From Brachionus plicatilis (lineage: Eukaryota; Rotifera; Eurotatoria; Ploima; Brachionidae): 64,000 nt of DNA. A program made the position numbers and the translations under genes. Position 1 is the stretch's first letter. Each line of letters opens with the position of its first letter. The stretch covers positions 366,299-430,298 of the forward strand of contig QEOQ01000707.1 in the NCBI GenBank assembly GCA_010279815.1, read 5' to 3'. Below the pieces are notes generated by a model. The model was not told where the DNA came from. It saw nothing but the letters and a program-made list of their open reading frames with translations, and made no database searches. Of this stretch, positions 44,801 to 56,228 are shown one piece after another.

Positions 44801-46282
44801 CAAAACTTGAAATTTTTTAATTTAACTTTATCTTAATTGTTTCAAACAAAAATTGTGTTTTTAAATAATTTTATAATTGATGAAAATTTTACCATTAAAT
44901 TGTGAAATTTGGACCTTTTCAATTTAATGATCTATTGATCTCAAATGTTACCATAAAAAATCATCCTGTAAATTTGATGATATTTTTTCATAATATCAAA
45001 TAAATCAATTTATATTGCAAACTTGAATATAAAATTTCATGATTTTTTAAATCAATTGTTCATTTTAATTTAAAATTTTTACAGAAAATCCAACCCTTGC
45101 TAAAGCTAAAAAAATTTAAGTTATCATAAAAATATCATCAACAGATTATTTAATTGTTATTTAGAGTATTTTTTAGAATTAAATTTTTTATTTATAGATC
45201 ATCAAATTTAGAAGACCCAGAAATTTTATAAAAAATATTTTTTATTAATATTTGTATGGCATGTTCTGCAAATTAAACAACTTTTGTTTTAATGTGAAAG
45301 CCTGCAAAAAGTATTCAAAGTTGTGCAATAAAGGATTCACAATTAATTAGCTCTAAAATTATTTTGCACATATTTTGAAGACTATGTTATTAAGAAAAAA
45401 AGGCCTAAGTTATTTATATTGATGATAAAAACAAAAATATAAAGAAATACTGTACTGAGTTTGGCTATTTGATTAACAGGGTTAATTTCCAAAAAATTTT
45501 CCTATTTTTTAAAAGAAGGCAAAATTTATTTTTAAAAAAATTAAAATGATATTTAAAAGCTTTCAAAATCTTCAAAAAAAAGATCAAGTAGCGAATCGAG
45601 TGATTCAGACTCGCATTACAGAAGAAGAAAAGATAAAAAAAGGAACAAAAAGTCGAAAAAAAATCACAAAAAGTCCAAATATTCAGACAGTGAAGAAAGT
45701 TATGACGATAGGAGACGAAAACGACACCGAGAAAGAAGTAGAAGCCGAGAAAGAAGTAGAAGTCGTGAAAGGAGTCGAGAGCGAAATAGAAGTGGATATG
45801 GCCTTAAGCAAAGCAGACAGATAGATGAGCGATCGGGCAGACACTCATCTTCCACATCCAAAAATCACCTTGAAGTACTGGAATATAAGAATAGGATGAA
45901 AAAATTGGAAAGCATTCGAAAAAGTGAAGTGACACAAAATACCGGAACAAAAAGACTCAGCGAAGAGGAAAAGCAGCGACGTTTAAAAGAAATGGAACAG
46001 AATGCCAAGTGGAGACAGGAAATTCGCGAAAAAAATATAAAGAATTTTAAATATGAGGAAAAAAAGGAGGAGGTATTGGAGAAAAAAAGCAAAAGTGAGC
46101 GAATGCAGTCCGAAGCAGCTTTATTATTTAAGTAAAAAAAAAATCATATGAAACAAATGTTTATGTCTTTTTATTTTGTTGTTTAATTAAGCTCAATGAT
46201 GAATAAAGCATACTCTTCGACTGAGGATCGAATAAAACGGAATGTCAGTAGGGTTCAAAAGTCAACCTCTTCGTTAGAATAA
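41825..46282 (+). CDS. CWC25: Pre-mRNA splicing factor CWC25
   Basis: Exons: about 41825-41907, 41969-42072, 42117-42201, 42251-42320, 45560-46131 and 46192-46282 (TAA). All joins keep frame; introns are 61, 44, 49, 3239 and 60 nt. CWC25 acts in the spliceosome at the first catalytic step. Recognisable blocks are KKMEWLYSG, DRDAYLLGRPINKLL, ENKIREDPLFEIKKQEI and ILENPLKMKQIEQM. An RS-like region follows (RERSRSRERSRSRERSRE), then RLSEEEKQRRLKEMEQNAKW and the final STEDRIKRNVSRVQK, all in the order of the human protein. The first half of the N-terminal Cir_N domain (KSWHP...VWKAE) is not in the sequence before 41825. It may lie in an exon further upstream, so the ATG given is provisional. The long fourth intron contains a MITE. 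Confidence 0.85.
42321..45559. other. CWC25 long intron
   Basis: 3.2 kb of A+T-rich sequence. It contains a palindromic element (43086-43396). At 43815-43890 there is a GCAAAATCTGTGCAAATTC-type patch resembling the dispersed repeat of NXN intron 2. Otherwise nothing. Confidence 0.55.
43086..43396. mobile_element. Palindromic MITE in CWC25 intron
   Basis: Left arm ATAAAAATTGAACAAAAATT... continues through AATACTTAAAAAAATACTGC and AACATTGTGCAACAT. The right arm (43305-43396) is its near complement (ATGTTGCAACATGTTGCAG, AAGAATTTTTGTTCAATTTT). Arms are about 90 bp, with no coding content. The exact ends and target duplication are unclear. Confidence 0.65.
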
Positions 46283-48731
46283 TGTAAATATGAGTGTGAT
46301 GTAATTTTGTTTTTTTTGCCACGGTAAAAACAAACGAAGCTTCGTTTCTGTCAGAAGCAAAATTTAAAAATTTATTCTCTTGCTTAAAAATCTTGACAAT
46401 TTAAAAATTAAATTCTCTTGAAGTTTGGTTTATTTTATTTTTTTTAATTTTTTGTTTGCTTTTAAAAAAGCAGCTAGAACATTTTTTGTGCATATTGAAT
46501 TTCATAAATATTTTGATTATGGATTATATTTTTTTAATTCATTTAGGCAAGCGTTTTAGCTAAAATATCAATAGATTAATTAGAAAATTTAGTTTGTTAT
46601 GATGGCCTAAATATTGATTATAAAAATGTTTTTGCGCCTCGTTCAATACTCTATTTTTCTAATTATTTGTTTGTATTAAATACGAGTTGATAGATTATTA
46701 AATCTACCTTCGAATTGGATCAAGTCTCGGTAGAAAATTTTACTTTAAATCATCAGTTTTTTTAGATAACTAATTTTAATCAAGTTGAAAAAATTTGATA
46801 TTTATTTAGGAATAATTAGAGATTATTGTATGATTAATTTTGATATGAAAAAATTGAAAATTAAAATAATGTGAGGCTACAATATCTAATTTTTGCGCGG
46901 CGTTTAGAGCATTTATTAGAATTTAGATAAGTTAAAATTTTTTTTTACTTTTTTATTTTCTAAATATTTCAAAATCAAATGATGCCCAAAATGACAAATC
47001 TTGATCTTCTTTCTTGAAGTATTCTTTGAGGGTTTTACATTCAAACAAACTTTGATAAAAGCTTCAAAAATTTGTTTTAATGACAGGTTATAATTTTTTT
47101 CTTCCAAATCATCTTTATCATTTTAAGTTTTCGTTTTACCTCGTATTTGCACTTTATTTTTATTAACGATGATCAGTTAATTAAATATTTAAGCTTGATA
47201 TTTCGGCTAAACAAACACGAATAAGAAATTTTGGATGAGTATAAAAATTACCTTTTTGATTATTATTTTATTTGTGAGGATGTATCTTTTAAGTTTTAGT
47301 TTAATTTAAAAAAAAAAACTCTAAGGGGTTGCTCTTGAGAAACAAGCAACTTTTTAAAAAAGTTTTTTCGACTTTCGGGAAAACTGATTCAAGCAATCAA
47401 GGAATTTTTAAATTTTCTCAATCTGGAAAAGGCTCAAAATAGGTCATATAAATAGTACAAAAAATTAGGATATTAAGAGAAACAATATTTTTGAAATCTT
47501 TCCCTAAAAGCTACTAATGCCTATTTTTTTGCCTTCTGTAGAGGATGATAGTTCCTGTTGCTAATTAAAATTATTGTTTCACTATAAAATTAGGTAAGAA
47601 TTATTCATTGTGTAATAAAATTAAAAATTTTTCTTTTTATCAATTTATTTAGCTCTCACAGGAAAGAGTAAAAAATAATTGAAAAAAAATTTTTTTTAAA
47701 TTAAAATTAAAATTAAGTTTGAGTAGATCGTTCATGAAAATTAAATACAAGCTTTAATAAACAGTTTTTCAATACTCAATACTCTCGATATAAAGAGCCT
47801 GACTTAATGAAGGTCATTAATGAAACTTTGCTTTCTCTAAATATGAAAAAAATTGTTCACCTTGTTTGTCCCACTTATTTGACTCATTAAAATAATATGA
47901 CAGGTTAATGTAGCTCCCGGCAAATCTTTAATATTGTTTACCTTTTTTCCAATTTTTTTTGTTAAGTTTATCCCCTAAACTAGTACCGTTACTCTGATTT
48001 TCACCCATTTACACGATTTCTTAGGAATTTCTTCAGAAATGTTACTCAATGCTCAAATTTGGAACAAAATTTAGATTTTGAGACTTGATTTGAAGATTTT
48101 TTTATATATATTTTTTATTTTTATATTGATCAAAAAAAGCCAGTTTTCAGATTTTCCGAAATGGTAAAATTCGGAGCAATTTACTTTTGAAAATTTACAT
48201 AATGGTTTATTCAGGCCTTTCAAAAAATCAAAAGACTAAATATTTGTCAAAAATTTTGTTTAATCTAAAAAATACATTTTTTTTCAGTCAAAACAATTGT
48301 TTTTGGAAATTCATTCTGTTCCAATGACTAGTGCTCCCAATTTTCAAAAAATAAACCTCCCTCTTCAAAATGCATCTCGAAGATAAATTATTTTCTTCTA
48401 GAGTATGTTTTATTTCTAATTTTTTGTGTCTTTCGGAACTTATATTTAAAAAGTAAATTTGTAAAAATAACTTAAAAGTGTGAAGAAAGCAGGAAATAAA
48501 AATGGTGAAATGCAACTTTACTGGTCAAAGAATGACAAAATAAAAGTGGCTGTAACAATTTGAATTGTTGTTTAAATCATTATAATATCATGGAAGCAAC
48601 TCAAGCAGCAATTAAAAAAAAACCTTTTTTGCTACGTTGCTTTAAAAAATATTCCAGTAAATAACTTAAACTTAATTAGAAAAATATTTGTTTTATTTAT
48701 TTAAAAATTTTGGGTTTTTTTTTATAAATTA
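46283..48731. other. Intergenic region between CWC25 and the palindromic elements
   Basis: A+T-rich. Short open frames at 46916-47107 and 48288-48515 (minus strand) have the composition of random A+T-rich sequence and no motif. No RNA gene or repeat unit is recognised. Confidence 0.5.
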
Positions 48732-48976
48732 CCGTAAATATTTGTTTTTTAACGTCGCACTAAAAGCCCAAAACTTAGGTTTTGGTGCCTCGAAAAAATT
48801 GAAATTTTCAAGGCTTAAGATAGCAAAAATGAAAATCTATGCAACCGGAAGCCAACTTAATGACGAAATTTTAAATTTTGATTTTTTAGTAAGTAAGTCG
48901 AAAAAATTAATTTTTTAAGGTACCAAAACCAAATTCTTGGACTTTTAGTGCGAGGTTAAAAAACAAATATTTACGG
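48732..48976. mobile_element. TA-flanked palindromic MITE (CCGTAAATATT ends)
   Basis: The ends are CCGTAAATATTTGTTTTTTA and its complement, flanked by TA (48730-48731 and 48977-48978). The arms are about 60 bp and include CGCACTAAAAG and GGTTTTGGT. The terminus is similar to that of the next element (CCGTATCCCCTTGTTTAGCG), and both share ACG(T/A)CGC after it, so they probably belong to one family. Confidence 0.8.
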
Positions 48977-48978
48977 TA

Positions 48979-49197
48979 TTAAAAAATGAAAAAATCAGTA
49001 TAATTTGTATATTTTTATATTTTGATTTAATTTAGAAAAATTTACAAATATATATTTTTTTCTAAAATTTACGGTAACAGATATAACTCAATCTTTATTA
49101 TTAATATTTACTTAATATTTTAGCTTTGTAGACAATTACAGAATTGAAAATTTATTCAATTTAATAATATTATAATTTTAATACTAAATTTTAATTA
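48979..49197. other. Short A+T-rich spacer
   Basis: Nothing recognised. Confidence 0.5.
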
Positions 49198-50096
49198 CCG
49201 TATCCCCTTGTTTAGCGACGCATGCTTTAATACCATGAAAAGGATATTTGGTGCATGGTCTAACATAGACGTCACAATGTTAAATTTTTTATTTTAAAAG
49301 TTCTATGGGTCACATAGTCGATACATATTAAAAACGTAGCGTTTATAATAGAAATTCAAATAAAAAAGCAGAGCTTCAAAAAAAGTCTCTATTAGAGACT
49401 CGGGGTTTTAAACTTAAAAAAAAATTAAATATAAAAAATATTTATTGAGTTTATTTTATAGATGCGGCGTTAGAGTTATGGTAAAAAAAATATTAAAAAT
49501 ATTAAAAAAGTTTAATTTTAATTATTGACCCGGCATTTAAATTTAAAATTTTAAGACAAAAAAGAGAAAAAAAAAATTAAAAAAAATTATTTTTTCGATT
49601 TATTCGTAGAACCTTCCATTGGGATATCTTGCAATGGCAAACGTTGAACGGTGTGATCCTGTTGTGTATCGACAACAATGGGAATATTATTATTCTGACT
49701 ATATATTGGTAATCATCGTCTCAAGTAAATTTAGCCCCTATTTCACAAACACCAAATATTTACCAGTGTATATCATCAGTACAAATCCCATTAGATATAA
49801 TGATGGTTCGAAACGATCCACCAAAATATAGTCAGAATAATAATATTCCCATTGTTGTCGATACACAACAGGGTCACACCGTTCAACGTTTGCCATTGCA
49901 AGATATCCCAATACAACAAAATATAGAAAATACTTCAACAAGTGTTAGTACGCCAGTTGTTTACAACAAGAATGGTTCAGTTGACCCATAGGACTTTTAA
50001 AATAAAAAATTTAACATTGCGAGGTCTATGTTAGACCATGCACCAAATATCCTTTTCATGGTATTAAAGCATGCGTCGCTAAACAAGGGGATACGG
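49198..50096. mobile_element. TA-flanked element with ~120-bp terminal inverted repeats
   Basis: CCGTATCCCCTTGTTTAGCG at the left end and its complement at the right are flanked by TA (49196-49197, 50097-50098). The inverted repeats run about 120 bp with only a few differences and end near CTATGGGTCA. Inside is a second, independent inverted repeat (49618-49712 and 49823-49918) made from a coding fragment. ACCCGGCATTTAAATTT at 49529 matches the foldback element at 34.5-35.5 kb. Internally rearranged, non-autonomous. Confidence 0.85.
49800..49991 (+). pseudogene. C-terminal coding remnant inside the TA element
   Basis: The plus-strand frame reads NNNIPIVVDTQQGHTVQRLP, then PLQDIPIQQN and STPVVYNKNGSVDP, to a stop inside the right terminal repeat. 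The composition is plainly coding. The same segment is present inverted at 49618-49712, which creates open frames on both strands. It is probably the last 60 residues of the parent element's protein. No family recognised. Confidence 0.45.
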
Positions 50097-50098
50097 TA

Positions 50099-51130
50099 AT
50101 TAAAAGGTTGGAAAATCGATTTCACTCTGAACTTATTTTATTTTTTTAACAAATTTAATTAACTGGTTTGATTGTTAAACCAGTTAAATTTTTTAACCTG
50201 TTTTTCAGTGATATTGAAAAATTATAAACGATTTTTCGAAAAAATCAAATAAATTAAAATAATTAAAACTTTTCTAAAGCCTTTTATTTATTATTCAATA
50301 AAAAATTTAAGAAAGAATCGCCAATAAATCTTTGAAAAAATTTGATCATAACCAGTTCGATCTTTATTAATCTCTAAAAATCTTTTCGTTTTTCAAATTT
50401 GGTTTAATTAATAGCCAGTAGGCCACCCCTAATTAAATTTTCAACTTTATTTTTTAATGAAAATTAACGATTAATTTTGAAAAATTAATTAGATGAAAAA
50501 ATTAAATCTCATTAGTCTCATTTTTAAACAAAAAATTATCAGTTCAAAATAATAATTTATCTAAAACTACCCCTTTATAGCCCATATTACATTATACAAA
50601 AGGTGGAATACTTTTAAATATTTATTTGATATTTAAAATATTTTTAAGAAATTCATTAGATGCTAAATTAGATTTTAAAAATGCTCAATTAAAAAATTTT
50701 AATTTTTTTATTTATTTCTTCAAAAGTAAAGATTAAATAATTGCGCTGGGTTTAAATGAAAACTCTTTTTTGAAGATGAAAGGATAAAAAAGGTTTATTT
50801 TAGTTATGGATAATTAATGACTAAAAATTCTAAACAGGATTAAGCAGGAAACAAAAAATTGGAATGATATTTTTATATTTTTATTTAAGCATAAATTCTG
50901 GGATTTAAGAAAAAAAAATTAGGAGAAAATTTTCTGCTCGTAAAACAAAAAAAATTCCTTGTTTTCATGAACATTTTTCTTTAATTTGAACAAAAAATTT
51001 CTTTTAGAAATGAACATTTTTTTTAACATTAAAAAAAGATAATTTAAAAATTAGTTTAATTAAATAAAACGAGAATTTAATTCTTAATCGATTAGTAAAA
51101 ATAAAATTTCAATGAATCAAATATATATAA
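50099..51130. other. Upstream region of CCNY
   Basis: A+T-rich, with no gene. It would include the CCNY promoter, but no motif can be assigned. Confidence 0.5.
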
Positions 51131-54100
51131 ATGGGAAATTGCTGTAATCTGCTTAAAAAATCTCGTTATCGGTAAGTTTACGAATAATTTGATTTGGTTA
51201 TTGATATGGATTTTTTTTGGGGTCTAGATCCGACGAGAAAACGTCAGTCGATCAAGTCGGCTACAAACGAACCTCACTCTCCAGCCATGCCAACACAAAT
51301 CCGATCGCTTTTCAAAGTGATTTGTCTTTGAACAAAAAAAAATCATACCTGCACGCTGACAGCAACGGGTCCGCTCACCCCGTACACCAAAAACATTCCG
51401 TTCAAACCAATCAAGCATACGAACATAAACTTGATGAAACTAATCTGAGCATACCGCACATTGCTGATTTTTACCCAGAAGAAGAAAATTCAACGCTTCC
51501 AGCCGATAATCCGCGCACTAGTACCCTTTTTTTGCCCAAAGCCAGTAAGCTTTTTCACCCGATTTTCTCATTAGTCTCAAATTAATTTAAATAGACAGTG
51601 AAAAGAGGAAGAAAATGAATGAAAGCACTTATTTTAATGTAAAATTTAGATTTTTGTTTTTTATTTTATAGAGGAATAATTTTGACATTTAGCAAAAAGG
51701 CACATCGGAGACAATCTTGAGTGTGTCGAAAAAATACAACAGCTGCTCGACTATTTACATCGATGACTCGACAGTGTCTCAGCCAAATCTCAAAGCCGAA
51801 ATACGACTTGTTTCTTGCGCAATTCATTATCACATAAAAAGAAGAACATCTAATAGAACCATGGATATTTTTGATGAAAAACTATATCCATTAAGTGTAA
51901 GTATTAATTAAGTCTTTTTATCAAAAAGAAATCTTCAATAAAATAAGACTTAACTATGCCATTGTGAATTTTGGGTAACAACAACCAAAAATAAACAGAA
52001 AATTAGTTTAACAATTAAATATTGGAGGGTTTTACTACACTTTTTGTTACTTCTTTTCTTTGATTTTTGTTAAATAAATTTAATAAATTTTGTTATTTGT
52101 TTTTCAATCAAATCTAAAATCAAAAAATATTAAAATTAATTTTTGTTATAAAATGTTTTTATTTTCATGCAAAAAGTAGCAAAAAGGGTCGAAAAAAAAT
52201 GCTCCGGTCTTTGTTTATTAAATGCTGCAAAACCTTGAAAACTACTCAGGGACTGATAGCTGTAAATAGCCATAACCCGCATACTCAAAAATAATAATAT
52301 AAAACCTGGGTTTTTTATTATATTATCTTTATATCTCCCAGGTTTATTAAATTCTTTAAATATTTTAAATTATTTTTGATAAGAACCCAAGTGTTGTTTG
52401 CAATGTGAAAACTTGGCACAAAAAATTTTACAGGAGGAAAATAAAAAAATAAAATATGCATTCTGATTAATTGTAATTGAATAATTTTTTCTTTTTTTTT
52501 AATTTTATAATTTTTGCCAAAAACTGGAATAAATATATAATTTTTATCCCTAAATCAGAGCTACTCTCCTGATCCATTTAATTTTTACATGGCAATTAAT
52601 ATTTTTAATATGACGGTTTAATTATTTAAAAGACGGCTGAATATTTTACCTTTATTTATTTGTTTATTTGTACCGAGCTATATTTCCTTCAGATTTAATT
52701 AGAAATAAACTAAAATAAAATAAACTTTTTTAAAGGAGTATTTAACAAGATTTTTAATTATGGAGTATTTACTAAGACTTTTACTTGAGTTATTTTATTA
52801 GGAGATTATGTAAACTTTAGTTCCAAAAAATAAATGTAGAATTTAATCTAGGTAAAAAAAATACACGGTACTTATTTTAAGAAATTTTATTGGAAAAATC
52901 TCTTAATTTTAAATCTATCGAGATTTTCTTTGTTAAATCTTGTTCTTTTTAGCAAAAATCTAACAAGTGTTCAATAACACTTTTTTCAAAATTTTTCTTT
53001 AATTATTATTGTTATTATTTATTTCAGTGAACACCGCATTGGCGATCATAAAAAATAGATAACACTAAAATTTTCATTCAAAACCTTCTAAGAAAAAAAA
53101 TTTTTTAAGGAACAATTCTTTAAATCTTCAAAAATACTGAGCTGATTTTTTAAAATTATTTTGGAATATTGTGTCACCACACACTCGAGGCTGACCAACA
53201 CAATGCTACATTTTGCATTAAAAGTTTTTGAAATAATAAACTGAATTAAAAATAACTTCAGCCTCAGCATTTTCTTCAATTTTAATTTAGTTATTTTTTT
53301 ATTTAAATAATATGATCTAATTCTTTGTTCAATAAAACCAGTGATCAAAGATGAAAATCTTTTATTTCAAAAATGTTAAAGTTTTTTAAATAAAGTTGAG
53401 TGATTTAAGCTTTGACTAAAAATACTCATTTTTCTGTATTATTTACATAAAATAATGATTAATGAAAAATGTTCAAAGGCTTTTTTTAAATTGAAAAAAA
53501 TACTACTAAGCTTTTTAAAATTGGCAAAGTGAATTATAATTTTTTATTTTTAAATTTTCATTTTTTATATTTTCTAATATTTATTGTGCAATATTTCATA
53601 AAATCTAGAAAAAAACTTACTAATGAAAATCCAAAATAAAATTTTCTGAAACATTACCCAAAAAATATTAGAAAATTAAAAATACGAAAATATAAATAAT
53701 TTGCATATTGACTAAAAATGACAAAATTTAACTAATAGCCATATTTTTTCCAGAAAGATTCATCTGTTTCAAAAGAATATGAAATTACGGTTCCTGATCA
53801 ACGAGTAATCTATAAATTCATGAAAAATCTATTTACCGCGGCTCAATTGACTGCAGAATGTGCAATAGTTACATTGGTAATTAAAAGTTTATGAATTTAA
53901 GGAAATTAAAAAAAAAATTTAGATTTATCTTGAGAGAGTGCTTACTTATGCAGATATAGATCTTTGTCCATCAAATTGGAGACGATTGCTTCTCGGCGCT
54001 ATTTTGCTCGCCTCAAAAGTCTGGGACGACCAAGCGGTTTGGAATGTTGACTATTGCCAAATTCTCAAAGACGTCAATGTAGACAACATGTAAATAAAGT

Positions 54101-54438
54101 TTATTTAATCAAAAGTAATTCAAATTTAATTATTAATTAACTAAAGGAATGAATTGGAACGGCAATATCTGAATTTGCTTCAGTTCAACATAAACGTGCC
54201 ATCCAGTGTCTATGCCAAGTACTACTTTGACTTGAGAACTCTGGCTGATGACAATAATCTCTCATTTCCTCTTGAAAAACTGACCAAAGAGAAGGCGTTT
54301 AAGCTGGAAGCGCTGTCGTCAGTTTGCCAAGAAAAATACAAAGATTCAATCGAAGTACAAATCAGAAACTTGAGAAGAACTGCAAGTGCTGGAAATTTGC
54401 ATTCACCATCAAGAAAAAGTCTTGTAATTTTGTCCTAG
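51131..54438 (+). CDS. CCNY: Cyclin Y
   Basis: Seven exons: 51131-51171, 51228-51544, 51595-51638, 51693-51896, 53754-53876, 53923-54089 and 54147-54438 (TAG). They total 1188 nt, 395 residues, all phases consistent. Cyclin Y recruits CDK14/16-type kinases to the plasma membrane. It starts MGNCCNLL: Gly2 fits N-myristoylation and the Cys pair fits palmitoylation. Conserved blocks are [28 protein letters not shown], the cyclin box [69 protein letters not shown] and [11 protein letters not shown], nearly identical to the human protein. The C-terminal RRTASAGNL is like the human RSASADNL, a probable 14-3-3/phosphorylation site. Exon 3 is a 44-nt micro-exon. AATAAA is at 54499-54504. Confidence 0.95.
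51897..53753. other. CCNY long intron
   Basis: 1.86 kb, A+T-rich. The minus-strand open frame at 53088-53348 has no motif and is probably spurious. A small dyad near 52310-52342 pairs AAACCTGGG with CCCAGGTTT. Nothing else. Confidence 0.5.
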
Positions 54439-55553
54439 TTTTAAAATGACAAATCGTTTTTTTTTTCTTTCTCAATGTTCCTTGCTCTTATTTTTTCAAA
54501 TAAATGTTTTTTTGTTAAATCAAAAATCTGAACTTAATTTTAAAAAATTTACCAATTTATTGCACATTTCAATTATTTTTCTTAACTTTTTTTATTGTTT
54601 TGTGTGACTTTAATTGAAATCATTATAATGGTCCAATGAATTTAATTATACGAAAATTTCGGACTTTTTTTAAAGAAAATCTATCAGTTTAAACAATAAA
54701 ATAAAATATTTTAAAATTCTTGTTTCAATCCGATTAAATGTAATTTTTTTATTCGTTTAACCAATTTTTTTTTCTGGTCGAGCAGAGGAAAATCAAGCAT
54801 CTAAAATTCTCATAATTTTCCTTTAAGATATTAAAAAAAATTATCTTAGGAATTCTTACATTGGTTAGATTTTTTTTTTTTAGGAAAATTTAAAATATTT
54901 TTTGGTAATCTTAATTGAAAATCTTATAGAATCGGATTTTTAAAATCTTTCAAGGATTTTTCAGATCTTATAGATAAAAAACCTATTAGAAATTTTTGTC
55001 AGATCTTGTATCAGGAATCGCAAAGAACTTATAAGAAATTATTCAAGAATTATTAGGAATTTTCGGAAATCTTAAAAAAAGATTCTTATTCGGATCTTAT
55101 CTTATTTATTTTATCTCGCTAAAAATGCATAAATAACTGGAAGTGATTGTCGTTCAATTACAACATGAATGGTTAACACTCGAAAAATTAGGGGCTATAT
55201 CAAATGTGACATAACAGTAAATATCTCTTTCTTGAATTAACTCTAAATTGGTGAGTCAGACCTATCCGACAAAGTCACTTCCGACAAGTCATTTCCGACA
55301 AATCACGATCCGACAATTTTTTATTTAACAATTAATTAAAAAGTTATTTTTCCGACAAAGTCTATCTCTTTTAATTAATATCATATAAAAATGGTCAAAA
55401 AAAATAGTATTGTCACCTAATTTATTTTATAACTAATATGTCTCAAAGTCAAGATAATACTTTTATTGAGTTTAAAACCACCAAAGTTAAACTTTGTTAC
55501 TTAGTTACTTAGGTGAGAAGTATCGATTTAAAAGGCGATTTATTATTTTTTAA
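54439..55553. other. Intergenic spacer downstream of CCNY
   Basis: Contains the CCNY 3' flank. 54830-55110 is rich in AAGAT/ATCTT and CTTATA motifs and resembles 59890-60120; the two may be copies of one decayed repeat. A short TCCGACAA tandem cluster lies at 55265-55355. Confidence 0.5.
55265..55355. repeat. TCCGACAA short tandem cluster
   Basis: Five TCCGACAA(G/A) copies, the first four spaced 14-17 bp apart (CCGACAAAGTCACTTCCGAC and so on) and the fifth after an A+T-rich gap. Confidence 0.6.
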
Positions 55554-55876
55554 TAGTGTTGGTGTCCGTGCAAGCGGACAGTAAACGGGCCAAAAATTTT
55601 AAAAACCGTGACCGTGACCACATTAACCGTCCCAATTTTGGCAGGCGGACTCTGGCCCGTTTATTTTGGCGGGCTAATTTTTGGCCCGTTTAATAAACGT
55701 TTAAAAATAAACGGGCGGTCCAAGAAACCGTTCCAATTTTGGCGGGCGGCTTCTGGCCCGTTTAGTATTAAAATTTATTAAACGGGCCAAAAATTAGCCC
55801 GCCAAAATAAACGGGCCAACAACCGCGATGAACCGCCCGTTTTTGGACCGGTTAGCTCTGTCCGCGTCCAACACTA
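55554..55876. mobile_element. G+C-rich hAT-type palindromic MITE with 8-bp TSD
   Basis: The ends TAGTGTTGG and CCAACACTA are flanked by identical TTTTTTAA (55546-55553 and 55877-55884). The arms carry many AAACGGGCC / GGCCCGTTT units, with ATTTTGGC(A/G)GGCGG twice, and pair across the centre (GGCGGGCTAATTTTTGGCCC with its complement). No ORF. The 8-bp duplication and TAGTGTTGG end fit the hAT superfamily. Confidence 0.85.
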
Positions 55877-55884
55877 TTTTTTAA

Positions 55885-56228
55885 CTAAAATTACTAAAAA
55901 AATTTTTTTTCCTAAATTTTGCATTATGATATTATTCTTATTAATTTTTCTAAATCGTTTTAAAATTATAAATTAAGCATAATTATACTTTAAAAAAACT
56001 AAAAATCAGCAGACAGACGTTTAACTAGATTTTGAGCATCTTTTAAAGCCAGAGAAGAATGTTTTGTACAATTAATTCAATAAATAATTTCATATTTTTA
56101 AATTTACTAAGTAATTTTATGAAATGTAAGTCATTTTTATGTTCATCTAGTAAAATTGGTAAAAAATCAGTAATTTTAGTTAATGAATTTGCACACGCCG
56201 ATTTGAATATTAATCGAAGATAAATTGA
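55885..56228. other. A+T-rich spacer, possible broken 5' end of the MULE gene
   Basis: No feature is certain. The last 60 bp may hold the lost N-terminal half of the FLYWCH-like finger. Confidence 0.4.

Noticed and set aside
45546..45824. 92-codon frame rich in Glu and Lys at the start of the CWC25 RS region
   Set aside because: Wrong frame. The neighbouring frame gives the RS-repeat region that joins in phase with both adjacent CWC25 exons.
49619..49941. Overlapping frames on both strands containing the same 40 residues
   Set aside because: They result from the internal inverted duplication. Only the plus-strand frame at 49800-49991 is kept, as a coding remnant.
53088..53348. 86-codon minus-strand frame in the CCNY intron
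   Set aside because: A+T-driven composition, no motif, antisense within an intron.
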